The notes under the pieces: model-generated | What the model saw: only the letters and a program-made list of their open reading frames with translations | Database searches by the model: none | What the model was told of the DNA's origin: nothing | Translations under genes and position numbers: made by a program | DNA from: a virus | Strand: one strand, 5' to 3' | IMG/VR virus record: IMGVR_UViG_3300025617_000069 | Span: 1 to 31,139 of that record | DNA: 31,139 nt | In this document: piece after piece, positions 1 to 7,588 of the stretch | Layout of the letters: each line of letters starts with the position of its first letter | How positions within the stretch are numbered: the stretch's first letter is position 1

Positions 1-46
1 CTCTGTTGTCTCTATCCCATAACTCATTGTGTATTTGTTCTTCCAT
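1..46 (-). CDS. 5' end of a hypothetical protein (partial)
   Basis: An ATG at 46-44 opens a frame that stays open to the window edge; the first 15 residues read MEEQIHNELWDRDNR. The leader is A/T-rich (AAAACACATTT before the ATG), like other starts here, and a copy of the recurrent TATTTAT motif lies about 35 bases upstream. Too little is visible to assign a function. It is the next gene downstream of the 103-786 glycosyltransferase. Confidence 0.45.
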   Translation of the reverse strand, partial: MEEQIHNELWDRDNR

Positions 47-79
47 AAATGTGTTTTTAAAGTGGTGCTACGACACTAT

Positions 80-90
80 TAATATAAATA
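80..90 (-). promoter_or_regulatory. TATTTATWWTA motif (copy 1)
   Basis: The minus strand reads TATTTATATTA here, preceded by TTCTTA. It lies between the 103-786 gene and the partial gene starting at 46. It matches the intergenic motif repeated through the window, a candidate phage promoter element. Confidence 0.4.
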
Positions 91-102
91 TAAGAAATTT
101 TT

Positions 103-786
103 TTATATAATCCAACTTTTTTCATGACCAGGTCTAACATCAGTATTGACAAAAATCTTGAATCCAGCCTCAGTAGCTTTTAGGCAGAATCCTACATCTT
201 CAGAACAAAAATCTCTAACTCCTTCACTATACTCTTCCCATACAGGTCTAAACCAAGGGTATTCTAATTTTTCAAAAACACCTTTTTTGATAAGCATAAA
301 TCCAAATCCAGTATAAGCAACGGGAAATACTTTTTCTTCTGCTTTATCTAGTAAATGATTTTCATTTAAAAATTCATACTTACCATTGTTACTGTAGTAT
401 TCATTATCCCAATTTTCTACAGTTGCATAAGCTGCATTGCTAGCCATTTTATAAATACCTGATATTATATCTTTATCTGTATCGATGAGGGTTTTGACTT
501 GTTCAGGAGCAAAAAACATATCAGAATCAATCCACATTATGTAATCATAATCAACTTTACCATCCCATGGATTTTGATTAACTCCTCTTCGTGTATCAGC
601 ACCTAAACAACGGTTTCTAACGTAATAAACATTAGAATCATACTGGTTACTTAAAATAGGATTAATATTATTGTTTATACACCAAACAAATAAATTAGTC
701 CAACATTTTAAAAATGTATCTGAAAACCTATTTCCTGGGACACAGAAAATAATAGTAATTGGTTTAGTGTTTGGTTCTTTTTTCAT
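103..786 (-). CDS. GT-A fold glycosyltransferase-like protein
   Basis: A 227-aa protein resembling family 2-type (GT-A) glycosyltransferases, which move a sugar from a nucleotide-sugar donor. The N-terminus has a hydrophobic strand (ITIIFCVPG, 10-18). A DxD motif follows a hydrophobic strand in IMWIDSDMFF (D87, D89), the expected metal/nucleotide-sugar site. A later SEDVGF segment (E196-D197) and a C-terminal histidine (H221) fit the acidic acceptor site and the metal ligand of the family. No signal peptide or membrane segment is seen, so it should be cytoplasmic. It follows tRNA-Glu and queC; the acceptor (DNA base, virion protein or host glycan) cannot be read from sequence. The fold is fairly secure, the substrate unknown. 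Confidence 0.75.
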   Translation of the reverse strand: MKKEPNTKPITIIFCVPGNRFSDTFLKCWTNLFVWCINNNINPILSNQYDSNVYYVRNRCLGADTRRGVNQNPWDGKVDYDYIMWIDSDMFFAPEQVKTLIDTDKDIISGIYKMASNAAYATVENWDNEYYSNNGKYEFLNENHLLDKAEEKVFPVAYTGFGFMLIKKGVFEKLEYPWFRPVWEEYSEGVRDFCSEDVGFCLKATEAGFKIFVNTDVRPGHEKSWII

Positions 787-801
787 TTACGTATTTATTA
801 G

Positions 802-873
802 TAGCCCGTAGGGGAATCGAACCCCTCTTACCAGGATGAAAACCTGGCGTCCTAGCCGATAGACGAACGGGCC
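802..873 (-). tRNA. tRNA-Glu (anticodon UUC)
   Basis: A complete 72-nt cloverleaf reads on the minus strand. The acceptor stem pairs GGCCCGT with ACGGGCT (G1-U72 is a wobble). The D stem is GTCT/GGAC, the anticodon stem CCAGG/CCTGG with loop TTTTCAT (anticodon TTC), and the T stem AGGGG/CCCCT with loop TTCGATT. The discriminator is A and CCA is not encoded. It sits between queC and the glycosyltransferase and is probably cut from their shared transcript. It would help decode GAA, a frequent codon in this AT-rich phage. Confidence 0.95.
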
Positions 874-946
874 ATTTAGATCCATTTACTTTACATCTGC
901 AAGTACAAGAGATTGAGGAGCTAATTGCATACACAATCTAAATGGA
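872..946. repeat. Competing inverted repeats between queC and tRNA-Glu
   Basis: CCATTTAGAT (872-881) is the exact reverse complement of ATCTAAATGG (936-945). The neighbouring TCCATTTA (881-888) is the reverse complement of TAAATGGA (939-946). The right-hand arm can therefore pair with either of two tandem CCATTTA copies. The first pairing includes the first two bases of the tRNA. No gene or second convincing tRNA was found in 874-954. The role is unknown; it may affect processing of the queC-tRNA transcript. Confidence 0.45.
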
Positions 947-954
947 CCATAAAC

Positions 955-1761
955 TTAAGCTACGTGATCGGCTAATACCTTCTCAACTGCAGCTTTTGCT
1001 ACTTCGTAATCCACTTCTCCAGTTTCATCCTCATATTGTACGGGATCTTTTCTGCCAAGAGCAATAAAAGCCTCAATCCTCTCAACACTAGAAGCAGACT
1101 TATAATCACTATTTCCCGAAGGATAAGGCTTGTAAGAAGTATTTGTTCTTTTATAAACTTCATCAAAATCAATACCTAAAATTTCACATAATTTTTCTCC
1201 ATCTTTTAAGATACCTAATTTATCTGTATCAAGATAAGGAGTAAAATATCCTACTTTTTCAGCATCCCAGTTACCGATTCTAAAAGCTGCATCATCTGCA
1301 TCTCTAAATTCTTGACGACAATCTGGATAAATAGCATGATCACCTGAATGAATTCCTAAAGCAATATCTGTATCGTTTCCATTAGCATTAGCAGCTGATA
1401 GAGCAACTGCCTGTGTAATAGAAGCAAATATTTTATTACGATTAGGAACAACAGTAGCTTTCATGTTATCCTCTTCATAATGACCTTCTGGTACATCATC
1501 TCCTCCTGCTACTAAAGCAGAGTTAAGTAGACTAGATAAACCTCCAAGGGTAATAATTTCATGTCTAAGTTTTCCTGATAGTTCAGGAGAAGTTTCATGA
1601 ATATAATCGACTAAAGATTTAGCTTTTTCTAACTCAACACTATGCTTTTGACCATAATTAAAAGAAATAGCTGTTACTTGATCATACTCTTTAAGAGCAC
1701 GTAATAATAAAGTTGACGAGTCCATCCCGCCGCTAAGTGATACTACAACATTTTTTCCCAT
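955..1761 (-). CDS. queC: QueC-like 7-cyano-7-deazaguanine synthase, zinc cysteines absent
   Basis: A 268-aa homologue of QueC, the ATP-dependent enzyme that turns 7-carboxy-7-deazaguanine into preQ0 for queuosine-type tRNA modification and, in some phages, for deazaguanine DNA modification. The N-terminal PP-loop (SGGMDS, 10-15) is intact, as are the following SFNYGQKH segment and the central VPNRNKIF and LGIHSGDHAIYPDCR blocks. The C-terminal region that in the family carries four zinc-binding cysteines (SCY...CGxCxxC) reads TNTSYKPYPSGNSDYKSASS, with no cysteine in it. The remainder (SVERIEAF) aligns well, so this is substitution and not truncation. No queD, queE, folE or dpdA is in this window. 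Family membership is firm; ordinary preQ0 synthesis is less certain. Confidence 0.88.
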   Translation of the reverse strand: MGKNVVVSLSGGMDSSTLLLRALKEYDQVTAISFNYGQKHSVELEKAKSLVDYIHETSPELSGKLRHEIITLGGLSSLLNSALVAGGDDVPEGHYEEDNMKATVVPNRNKIFASITQAVALSAANANGNDTDIALGIHSGDHAIYPDCRQEFRDADDAAFRIGNWDAEKVGYFTPYLDTDKLGILKDGEKLCEILGIDFDEVYKRTNTSYKPYPSGNSDYKSASSVERIEAFIALGRKDPVQYEDETGEVDYEVAKAAVEKVLADHVA

Positions 1762-1843
1762 GTTTTACTTATTTAATTTTTGCCAGGTATTATTAAGCGT
1801 ATAGGCAAACGCTTTTATTTTACATTTGTAAATACCATTCACA

Positions 1844-2353
1844 TTATATCTCTTCCATTACTTTATCTAACTTCTTTTGAAGTTTATCAAATGCAGGTTC
1901 AATTACATCATCCCAAAAATATTCTTGATCTTCATCATCATCAATATCTTGTTCTTCCTTAATTATTTCTCCATAGTATACTTCAAATACTCCAATTGGT
2001 TGATGTCCTTCATCCCAATATTTGCCTGAGACTTTGATTTCATCGTCAATTTCAGCCATTTGTCTGTAAATCTCTAAAATCATGTCTGATGGTGGATACC
2101 AAGCTGTATCTAAATAAATTTCACATCTATTATCACTTGAACGATAATATCCTTCATCCCAAATTTGAACCCATTTTGAACCAACCTTATCAATAAATAA
2201 TTCTGCATCTGCTCCAAATTCATCTACAATATGGGGTGCTTCTTTTTGATTTGGGTAAGGCCCACTATGGCACTTTTCAAATCGTTCTACGAAATTATCA
2301 ATTGCTTCCTTAGATCCTTCTATATAGATCTCTGTTCTATTACTATTTGCCAT
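1844..2353 (-). CDS. Hypothetical acidic protein
   Basis: A 169-aa soluble protein of unknown function. The N-terminus (TEIYIEGSKEAIDNFVERFE) looks like a beta-alpha-beta, ferredoxin-like unit. The middle is rich in aromatic residues (KWVQIWDEGYY, DTAWYPPSD), and 130-150 is a very acidic stretch (EEQDIDDDEDQE) before a C-terminal helix. The general pattern recalls Api92/DUF1281-type phage proteins, but this is only an impression. It lies 22 bases downstream of the 2376-2675 gene and upstream of queC, in the same transcription direction. No catalytic motif is evident. Confidence 0.6.
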   Translation of the reverse strand: MANSNRTEIYIEGSKEAIDNFVERFEKCHSGPYPNQKEAPHIVDEFGADAELFIDKVGSKWVQIWDEGYYRSSDNRCEIYLDTAWYPPSDMILEIYRQMAEIDDEIKVSGKYWDEGHQPIGVFEVYYGEIIKEEQDIDDDEDQEYFWDDVIEPAFDKLQKKLDKVMEEI

Positions 2354-2375
2354 AACTTAATCGTATAATTAAATG

Positions 2376-2675
2376 CTACACATTAACTATGTTAATCATT
2401 TTTTCACTAATACTTTTGTAAGTATCAATGTATTCTTTTATAGAACTATAACTTTTTTTCTCATTTAATTTCTCTTCTGCTACTTTTTTTATTGCGTAAG
2501 AAAAGTTAGCTGGGTAGCAGATAGTTTTAATATAGTGAGTATCCTTATCTCCTTTAATTACTCTCTCATATACGGTGTATCCTCCTGTTGAAGATTTACT
2601 AATAAAAAAGGGTTCCATACTAGGATCTTGAATAATAGTATCACTAGTTGGTATTGAATCTGGTTTACGTAACAT
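2376..2675 (-). CDS. Hypothetical protein
   Basis: A 99-aa protein of unknown function between thioredoxin (9 bases upstream) and the 169-aa acidic protein. It starts MLRKPDS and has a central GGYTVYERV / HYIKTICYP beta region followed by a lysine-rich helical C-terminus (KKVAEEKLNEKKSYSSIKEY). Tight spacing with its neighbours and matching base composition support it as a real gene. No motif suggests an activity. Confidence 0.6.
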   Translation of the reverse strand: MLRKPDSIPTSDTIIQDPSMEPFFISKSSTGGYTVYERVIKGDKDTHYIKTICYPANFSYAIKKVAEEKLNEKKSYSSIKEYIDTYKSISEKMINIVNV

Positions 2676-2684
2676 TTATATAAC

Positions 2685-2942
2685 TTATTTTAAAATTAAT
2701 TCTTTTAATTGATCTTGTTTTAGAAGCCCTGCCTTAGAAACTTCTTCACCATCTTTTATAATAACAGTAAAGGGTATAGACTGTACTCTATATTGAGCTG
2801 CTAAACCTGTTTGGTCTTTTTCAATATTAACATCTACAAACTCTACTTCTTCTTTTAGTTCTTCTTTTACCTTATCCCATACTTTACTATACATTCTGCA
2901 GGGACCGCACCAATCTGCGTAAAATTTTATAGCTTTTACCAT
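2685..2942 (-). CDS. trxA: Thioredoxin
   Basis: An 85-aa compact thioredoxin with the WCGPC active site (residues 11-15) directly after the first strand and the cis-proline loop SIPFT (P57). It is shorter than cellular thioredoxins (about 105-110 aa), lacking the N-terminal helix, as phage versions often do. The likely job is re-reducing the C-terminal cysteine pair of the ribonucleotide reductase large subunit, encoded two genes upstream. It is cytoplasmic, and the leader before the ATG is an AT repeat (TATATTATATTATATT). A glutaredoxin is less likely because of the CGPC motif and short alpha/beta pattern. Confidence 0.92.
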   Translation of the reverse strand: MVKAIKFYADWCGPCRMYSKVWDKVKEELKEEVEFVDVNIEKDQTGLAAQYRVQSIPFTVIIKDGEEVSKAGLLKQDQLKELILK

Positions 2943-2978
2943 AATATAATATAATATAATTTATTTAGAATTCCAACT

Positions 2979-3383
2979 TTATTTAACAGTATTTCCATCA
3001 ACTGCTATTTCATGCCAATGTACTCTACCTTCTTCTATCGCTTTCTTAATATTTTTTTGTTTAGACATTAAGAATGAAGAGCCGCTTTTAACTTCTATAA
3101 TATGAACTGCACACTTGGTCTTACTTCCTGTATCTGTAAATGCTACGTAGTCTATAGGCATACCTAAGAATGTACAGTCCTCAACAGGAACAGGAAAATT
3201 AGACATAAAAGGAACAAAGTGTTCTATAGTTTTTCCCCATTGTACTGCCCCGGACCTTTTTTTAGCATCTATTTTAATAAACCGTTTCTGTGCTTCGAAG
3301 TCTTCTTTTAACTTTTTAATTTTATGTAGAAAAAAGAATACTACTCCTATTAGGACTAATCCTAAAAAAATTGATAATATCAT
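2979..3383 (-). CDS. Membrane-anchored Holliday-junction-resolvase-like endonuclease
   Basis: A 134-aa protein with an N-terminal hydrophobic helix (about residues 2-19, followed by KIKKLKED) and a short coiled stretch. The C-terminal domain has a PD-(D/E)xK pattern: E54 in GKTIEHF, then PID (D78), then IIEVKSG (E97, K99), and a conserved-looking KQKNIKKAIEEGRVHW tail. This fits the Holliday-junction-resolvase-related family (Endonuc_Holl), many members of which also begin with a membrane helix. It probably cleaves branched DNA during replication or packaging. It lies 9 bases after nrdA and upstream of thioredoxin. Fold assignment is good; cleavage specificity is inferred. Confidence 0.75.
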   Translation of the reverse strand: MILSIFLGLVLIGVVFFFLHKIKKLKEDFEAQKRFIKIDAKKRSGAVQWGKTIEHFVPFMSNFPVPVEDCTFLGMPIDYVAFTDTGSKTKCAVHIIEVKSGSSFLMSKQKNIKKAIEEGRVHWHEIAVDGNTVK

Positions 3384-3392
3384 AACTTTATT

Positions 3393-5108
3393 TTAACCGT
3401 CGCAGCTCAAACAATCTGTGCTAGTACGACTTCCTATATCTCCATTTATTACTGAATCTGTTCTTAAGTAGTATAAGGTCTTTATTCCAAGTCTCCAAGC
3501 AGTCATATGTACCTCATTAATAAACTTAGGACTATCTGTAGGATCAAAAGCCAAATTTAAAGATTGGGTTTGATCGATATACTTCTGTCTAGCAGCAGCT
3601 TGTTCAACTAATTGCAGCTGATTTATTTCAGCAAAAGTTAAGAAGATAGGTTTATCTTCTGCTGGCATAATATCTTCTGGTAGGTTTGCAATAGATCCTC
3701 TATCTTTCATAATTTGATCCCATACTTCTTCAGTATTAGCACCTTTCTGATCTAAGTAAGATTCTAAAGCTGCATTTTTTCTAATAAAAGTACCTTTAGC
3801 AGAATTAAAAGTATAGATATTAGCAGGAATAGGTTCAATACCAGCAGATACTCCACCGGCTATAGTAGAATTAGAGACCGTAGGCGCTATTGCCATTACG
3901 TGTGTATTTCTCATACCTGTACCCCTACACCAAACTGGTTCTCCGTATTCATCAGCTAATTTCCTAGAAGCATTTTCTGCTTTCTGTTTAATATCTGAGA
4001 ATATTTGATGAGTAAGTGAAGTTGCAGCGATAGAAGTGAAAGGGATTCTTTCATTTTGTAAGAAAGTATGCCATCCTAAAACTCCTAGTCCAATTGCTCT
4101 TCCTTTTTTAGCACTTCTATGGGCCCTAACTAAAGATTCTCTTCCGGAAGTTTTAGCTAAAAATTCTTCTAGTACTCCATCTAAGAAGTATATAGCAGTT
4201 TCTACTAAATCAGTATTTCTCCACTCATGCCATTTAGTAAGGTTAACAGAAGATAAACAACAAATAAAACTATGTTCTTCATCTGTATGTAAAGTAATTT
4301 CACTACAGATATTTGTCATTGAAACGTCTAAATTATTCTTCTTATATGCTGGTGGATTAGCATTATTTACGTTATCATGGTACATAATATATGGCTCACC
4401 AGTCTCTACTCTAGACTTAAGTATTTTAACCCAAATTCTCATTGCCTCAGCGTCTCTATGCTCTAATTTTTGCATAAAGTTATCATCCACTACAATACAT
4501 TGATGTAGGTTTAGACACTGTCTATTAGGGTCTCCTTTAGGTCTCCTAATCTCTAAAAATTCTTCTATATCTGGGTGATTTATATCGAGATTTACTGAAG
4601 CTGCTCCTCTTCTAACTGCTCCTTGATTTGTAGCAATAATAGTAGAATCGTAGATCTTAGCCCATGGAACTATCCCTTCAGATTGGCCCATATCGTCTTT
4701 GCCTATTTTTTCACCTCTACCTCTTACTTTCGATAATCCAATTCCTACTCCTCCACCTAAAGAGGTTAATCTCATGAGTTCAGCATTAGTAAGTCCAATA
4801 CCTCGAATTGAGTCGGGTGTATCAATTCCAAAACATGAGATTGGTAATCCTCTATCGGTTCCTGTATTTGAAAGTACAGGGGAGGCTAAGTTCAACCATC
4901 CTTTCCACATATAGCGAAAAAATTTATTCGCTAAATCAGGTCTATCTAATCTTTGTGCTACTCTATTTGCTACTCTTCTGTAAGCTAATTTAGGTGTCTC
5001 ATTAGGTAATAAATAACCTTTTGAAACAGTTGCTAACGAAACTTCATTCATCCATTCAGGATAATCTTTACCTGCCTCCCATTGGGAGTAATCTACTTGT
5101 ACACTCAT
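3393..5108 (-). CDS. nrdA: Class I ribonucleotide reductase, large (alpha) subunit
   Basis: A 571-aa catalytic subunit that reduces ribonucleoside diphosphates to deoxy forms together with NrdB. Key residues are visible: the redox cysteine pair C92 (SCFG) and C283 (FICCLSS), the catalytic N266-C268-E270 triad (NICSE), the Y546-Y547 radical-transfer dyad (LYYLRT), and the C-terminal C566-C569 pair (CLSCDG) that is re-reduced by thioredoxin. It is shorter than E. coli or T4 NrdA (about 750-760 aa) because the N-terminal ATP-cone is missing, so overall dATP inhibition through that domain is not expected. It begins 13 bases after nrdB. Thioredoxin lies two genes downstream, forming a dNTP-supply unit. 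Confidence 0.95.
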   Translation of the reverse strand: MSVQVDYSQWEAGKDYPEWMNEVSLATVSKGYLLPNETPKLAYRRVANRVAQRLDRPDLANKFFRYMWKGWLNLASPVLSNTGTDRGLPISCFGIDTPDSIRGIGLTNAELMRLTSLGGGVGIGLSKVRGRGEKIGKDDMGQSEGIVPWAKIYDSTIIATNQGAVRRGAASVNLDINHPDIEEFLEIRRPKGDPNRQCLNLHQCIVVDDNFMQKLEHRDAEAMRIWVKILKSRVETGEPYIMYHDNVNNANPPAYKKNNLDVSMTNICSEITLHTDEEHSFICCLSSVNLTKWHEWRNTDLVETAIYFLDGVLEEFLAKTSGRESLVRAHRSAKKGRAIGLGVLGWHTFLQNERIPFTSIAATSLTHQIFSDIKQKAENASRKLADEYGEPVWCRGTGMRNTHVMAIAPTVSNSTIAGGVSAGIEPIPANIYTFNSAKGTFIRKNAALESYLDQKGANTEEVWDQIMKDRGSIANLPEDIMPAEDKPIFLTFAEINQLQLVEQAAARQKYIDQTQSLNLAFDPTDSPKFINEVHMTAWRLGIKTLYYLRTDSVINGDIGSRTSTDCLSCDG

Positions 5109-5121
5109 TAATTATATTTTT

Positions 5122-6105
5122 TTAAAACATTGCGTTAGCATCCCATTCCATATGACCTTTTGCGTAATTAGTTACCCTATTAGCAAAGAAGTCAGTTTGT
5201 TGTTTCCCAGCGATTACAGCATCAAACCATTTCATAGTCTTTAATGCACCTTTATCAATTTCTTCAGCAGGAATAATAGGTTTTAATCCTAAATCTGCCA
5301 TTTTTGTATTAATTCTATGTTTGATAAAGTTTTTTAACTCTTCTTTTGAAAGATTTTCTAAATCCCCCATTTCAAATACTTTATCAATAAAGTCAAATTC
5401 TAGTTTAGAAGCCAATAATGCTGCTTGTTGAATTTCCGCTACTAATTTATCAGTTTTAAATTCTGGATGCTCTTGCATAAGAGTTCTAAATAACCAGCAT
5501 CCTGCTTCTGAATGTAGTGATTCATCTCTTACAGACCATTCAACTATCTGTCCTACTCCTTTTAACTTATTACGCATTTTAAAGGATAATAAGACTGCAA
5601 AAGAAGAAAATAAGTTAACCCCCTCTGTAAAAGCAGAAAAAATTGCTAATGATTTAGCTCTTTCATGCCAGTTTGGAGTACCGTCGTGATTATCTCTTAC
5701 GGTCATTAACGCTTCTATCTTAGCCATAGTAGTCTCATCCTCCAAAAATTCAGCAAAATCATCTAATCCTAATTGCTCATTAAGTAAAGAGTAAGCTTCT
5801 GCATGAATAGTTTCCGAAGAACCTAATGTTGTACCCATCATAATAACTTCTGGTTTTCTAAACCACTTGGTAACTAATGTAGACCAATAATCGTTTACTA
5901 TCGTTTCTGTTTGAGCAAAACCTTTAAGAATTTGACCGACTACGTTTTTTTCATGATCTTTTAAATTAGATTTCCAGTCGGTAACATCTTGGGACATCGG
6001 AACTTCTGTGTGTAACCAATGTGCTTGTTGTTGTTTAAGCCAGTAATCAAATGCTTTAGGATATTCGAAAGGTTTATATACTACTCTTTCTTCTAGTAAA
6101 CTCAT
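5122..6105 (-). CDS. nrdB: Class I ribonucleotide reductase, small (beta) subunit
   Basis: A 327-aa radical-generating subunit with a dinuclear metal site. Ligand motifs appear in order: E67 (TETIVND), E98-x-x-H101 (SSETIHAEAY), E161 (TEGVNL) and E195-x-x-H198 (RDESLH). Y105, seven residues after E98, matches the position of the E. coli tyrosyl radical Y122, so this is a normal tyrosine-containing subunit. It partners with NrdA, encoded immediately downstream. The upstream gap (6106-6195) contains a motif copy and a strong leader hairpin, suggesting that the nrd-trx group has its own transcription start. Length is close to phage and Bacteroidota NrdB proteins. Confidence 0.95.
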   Translation of the reverse strand: MSLLEERVVYKPFEYPKAFDYWLKQQQAHWLHTEVPMSQDVTDWKSNLKDHEKNVVGQILKGFAQTETIVNDYWSTLVTKWFRKPEVIMMGTTLGSSETIHAEAYSLLNEQLGLDDFAEFLEDETTMAKIEALMTVRDNHDGTPNWHERAKSLAIFSAFTEGVNLFSSFAVLLSFKMRNKLKGVGQIVEWSVRDESLHSEAGCWLFRTLMQEHPEFKTDKLVAEIQQAALLASKLEFDFIDKVFEMGDLENLSKEELKNFIKHRINTKMADLGLKPIIPAEEIDKGALKTMKWFDAVIAGKQQTDFFANRVTNYAKGHMEWDANAMF

Positions 6106-6142
6106 ATATCTTTATATATTAATTGGTTAATAAGACAGTGAA

Positions 6143-6175
6143 TCCCCAAGAGAGTTTAGATCTTTCTCTTGAGGA
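6143..6175 (-). promoter_or_regulatory. Leader hairpin upstream of nrdB
   Basis: TCCCCAAGAGA (6143-6153) and TCTCTTGAGGA (6165-6175) pair at 10 of 11 positions around an 11-nt loop. On the minus strand it begins 3 bases after the TATTTATTATA motif and ends about 37 bases before the nrdB ATG. No U-tract follows, so it is unlikely to be a plain terminator for the helicase gene. A 5' stabilising hairpin or protein-binding site in the nrdB leader fits better. Confidence 0.5.
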
Positions 6176-6178
6176 TAC

Positions 6179-6189
6179 TATAATAAATA
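6179..6189 (-). promoter_or_regulatory. TATTTATWWTA motif (copy 2, nrdB)
   Basis: The minus strand reads TATTTATTATA between the end of the helicase gene and nrdB. As a -10-like element it would start a transcript at or just before the leader hairpin. This copy shows that the motif is not confined to structural genes. Confidence 0.45.
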
Positions 6190-6195
6190 TGTCTT

Positions 6196-7557
6196 TTATT
6201 CGTTATTAATTTGTTCAACACTGAAAAACTTCTGTGCTAATGCTTTATGGGTGGAAGTTACTCCATTTTCGTTCGGCATATCTAAACTATCTAAGTCAGT
6301 CTTACCTTCGAATTCAATATGACCATTATTAGTATCCATTTTTACATTATAGGTCATACCGTCTTGGCCGTATCTATTTTTCATAACATGAACTCTACCG
6401 GTACCTAATACTTTATCTTCTTTTTGCCTTGAAAGAGACAGACAAATATCCGCAACCATCATTTTATCATAACTTCCTGCTGCCTTGTCTCCCTCAATAA
6501 CAGAATCCTTTGCTCCCATTCTATTAACTTGAGAAGGGGTAAGTATCGGAATCTTAAGTTCTTTTGCTAAACCTTTGGTAGCAATAAACACATCATCAAT
6601 TTCATCTTTTCTTTCGAATGATTTACCCTTAGAAGGGCCTCTTAAATAATCTACATAATCTATAATTACTATATCTGGTTTGTGCTCCATATCGATACAT
6701 TTTTGAATATGTGATTTAATTGTATTAACTGAAGCTGATTTAGGAGCATATTCTTTAACTATCAACTTACCTTTAAGATTGTCTACGTATTTCTGTACTT
6801 CTTTACGGTGTTTATTAACATCATCAATAGAGTACCCTGTAAAATAACAGTCAAATCTTTTACCAACGTAATCTTCCCCGAGTTCCAAAGTGTAATAATT
6901 GACTTTATAACCAAGCTGGACAGCATGAGCAGCAATGGCAACCATAGTCCAAGACTTACCACCGCCCGGATTACCAAACACAATAGCTAAATCACCAGGC
7001 CCAAATCCTCCTTGAATTCCATCGTTAAGGACAGGCCAAGGAGAAGGAACAGTAGGACGGTAATCAGTTCTATACCTACTTTCCACATCTTTATTATATT
7101 CATGTCCAATATTTTTATCCATCCCAGCTTTCATAGCCTTCTCTACTACATTCCGAATACCGTCGTAGTCTCCTTGCTTAAGAAGATCTGCTGAATCAAG
7201 TATTGCTGATTTCATTTCCTGGTTTTTACAGAAATTAGTAAACTCCTCCTGTATGTATTTCAGATCATCTTGAGACGCCTGATAACTGTTACGTAATTCC
7301 TCTTTAAGAGCTACTTGTAAAACTTCGTTTTCTACTTTTTGAAGCTCTACCTTAAGTACGTCCATAGTAATGGTAGTATGGTACTTATCAAAGTAAGAAG
7401 TAATTTGATTAATAATCCACTTATGTGAATCTGCATCAAAATATCCATCTGTCAATACATCTCTAACGTTAAGAAGAAATCCTTTATCAGTTAAAAGAGA
7501 CCCTAAAACTTTTAATTGAAATCCTTTGCCGTACTGTTGTAGTGATTTTAATGTCAT
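6196..7557 (-). CDS. DnaB-family replicative helicase (T4 gp41-like)
   Basis: A 453-aa hexameric-type helicase that would unwind the lagging-strand template at the phage fork. The N-terminal ~150 residues are helical, as in DnaB/gp41. The RecA-like C-terminal domain has Walker A GNPGGGKS (195-202), a LELGE segment near 225-228, Walker B (IVIIDYVDYLRG, D300), the LTPSQVNR motif with its sensor glutamine and asparagine, and a late MKNRYGQDG region supplying the arginine finger. Length agrees with T4 gp41 (475 aa) and short DnaB. No separate primase or helicase loader is in the window. It lies downstream of the 5'-exonuclease and upstream of nrdB. Confidence 0.9.
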   Translation of the reverse strand: MTLKSLQQYGKGFQLKVLGSLLTDKGFLLNVRDVLTDGYFDADSHKWIINQITSYFDKYHTTITMDVLKVELQKVENEVLQVALKEELRNSYQASQDDLKYIQEEFTNFCKNQEMKSAILDSADLLKQGDYDGIRNVVEKAMKAGMDKNIGHEYNKDVESRYRTDYRPTVPSPWPVLNDGIQGGFGPGDLAIVFGNPGGGKSWTMVAIAAHAVQLGYKVNYYTLELGEDYVGKRFDCYFTGYSIDDVNKHRKEVQKYVDNLKGKLIVKEYAPKSASVNTIKSHIQKCIDMEHKPDIVIIDYVDYLRGPSKGKSFERKDEIDDVFIATKGLAKELKIPILTPSQVNRMGAKDSVIEGDKAAGSYDKMMVADICLSLSRQKEDKVLGTGRVHVMKNRYGQDGMTYNVKMDTNNGHIEFEGKTDLDSLDMPNENGVTSTHKALAQKFFSVEQINNE

Positions 7558-7588
7558 GTTATAACCTTTATTTAAATATAATTAATTT

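Noticed and set aside
792-802. Plus-strand copy of TATTTATTAGT next to tRNA-Glu
   Set aside because: No plus-strand gene follows and it overlaps the tRNA 3' end; in this AT-rich sequence it may be chance. It is a caution against over-reading the motif.
874-954. A possible second tRNA between queC and tRNA-Glu
   Set aside because: An acceptor-like stem can be drawn, but no D arm, anticodon arm or TTCGA-type T loop is present.
1795-1814. Hairpin AAGCGT / ACGCTT between the 169-aa gene and queC
   Set aside because: The stem is only 6 bp and on the minus strand no T-run follows; the T-run is on the plus-strand side, where there is no gene to terminate.
4036-4993. Plus-strand frames of 155, 71 and 61 aa
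   Set aside because: They lie wholly antisense within nrdA, whose protein is conserved throughout; no start signals or domains support them.
6783-7194. Small frames of 60-66 aa inside the helicase gene on both strands
   Set aside because: They overlap well-conserved helicase motifs in other frames and show no independent support.
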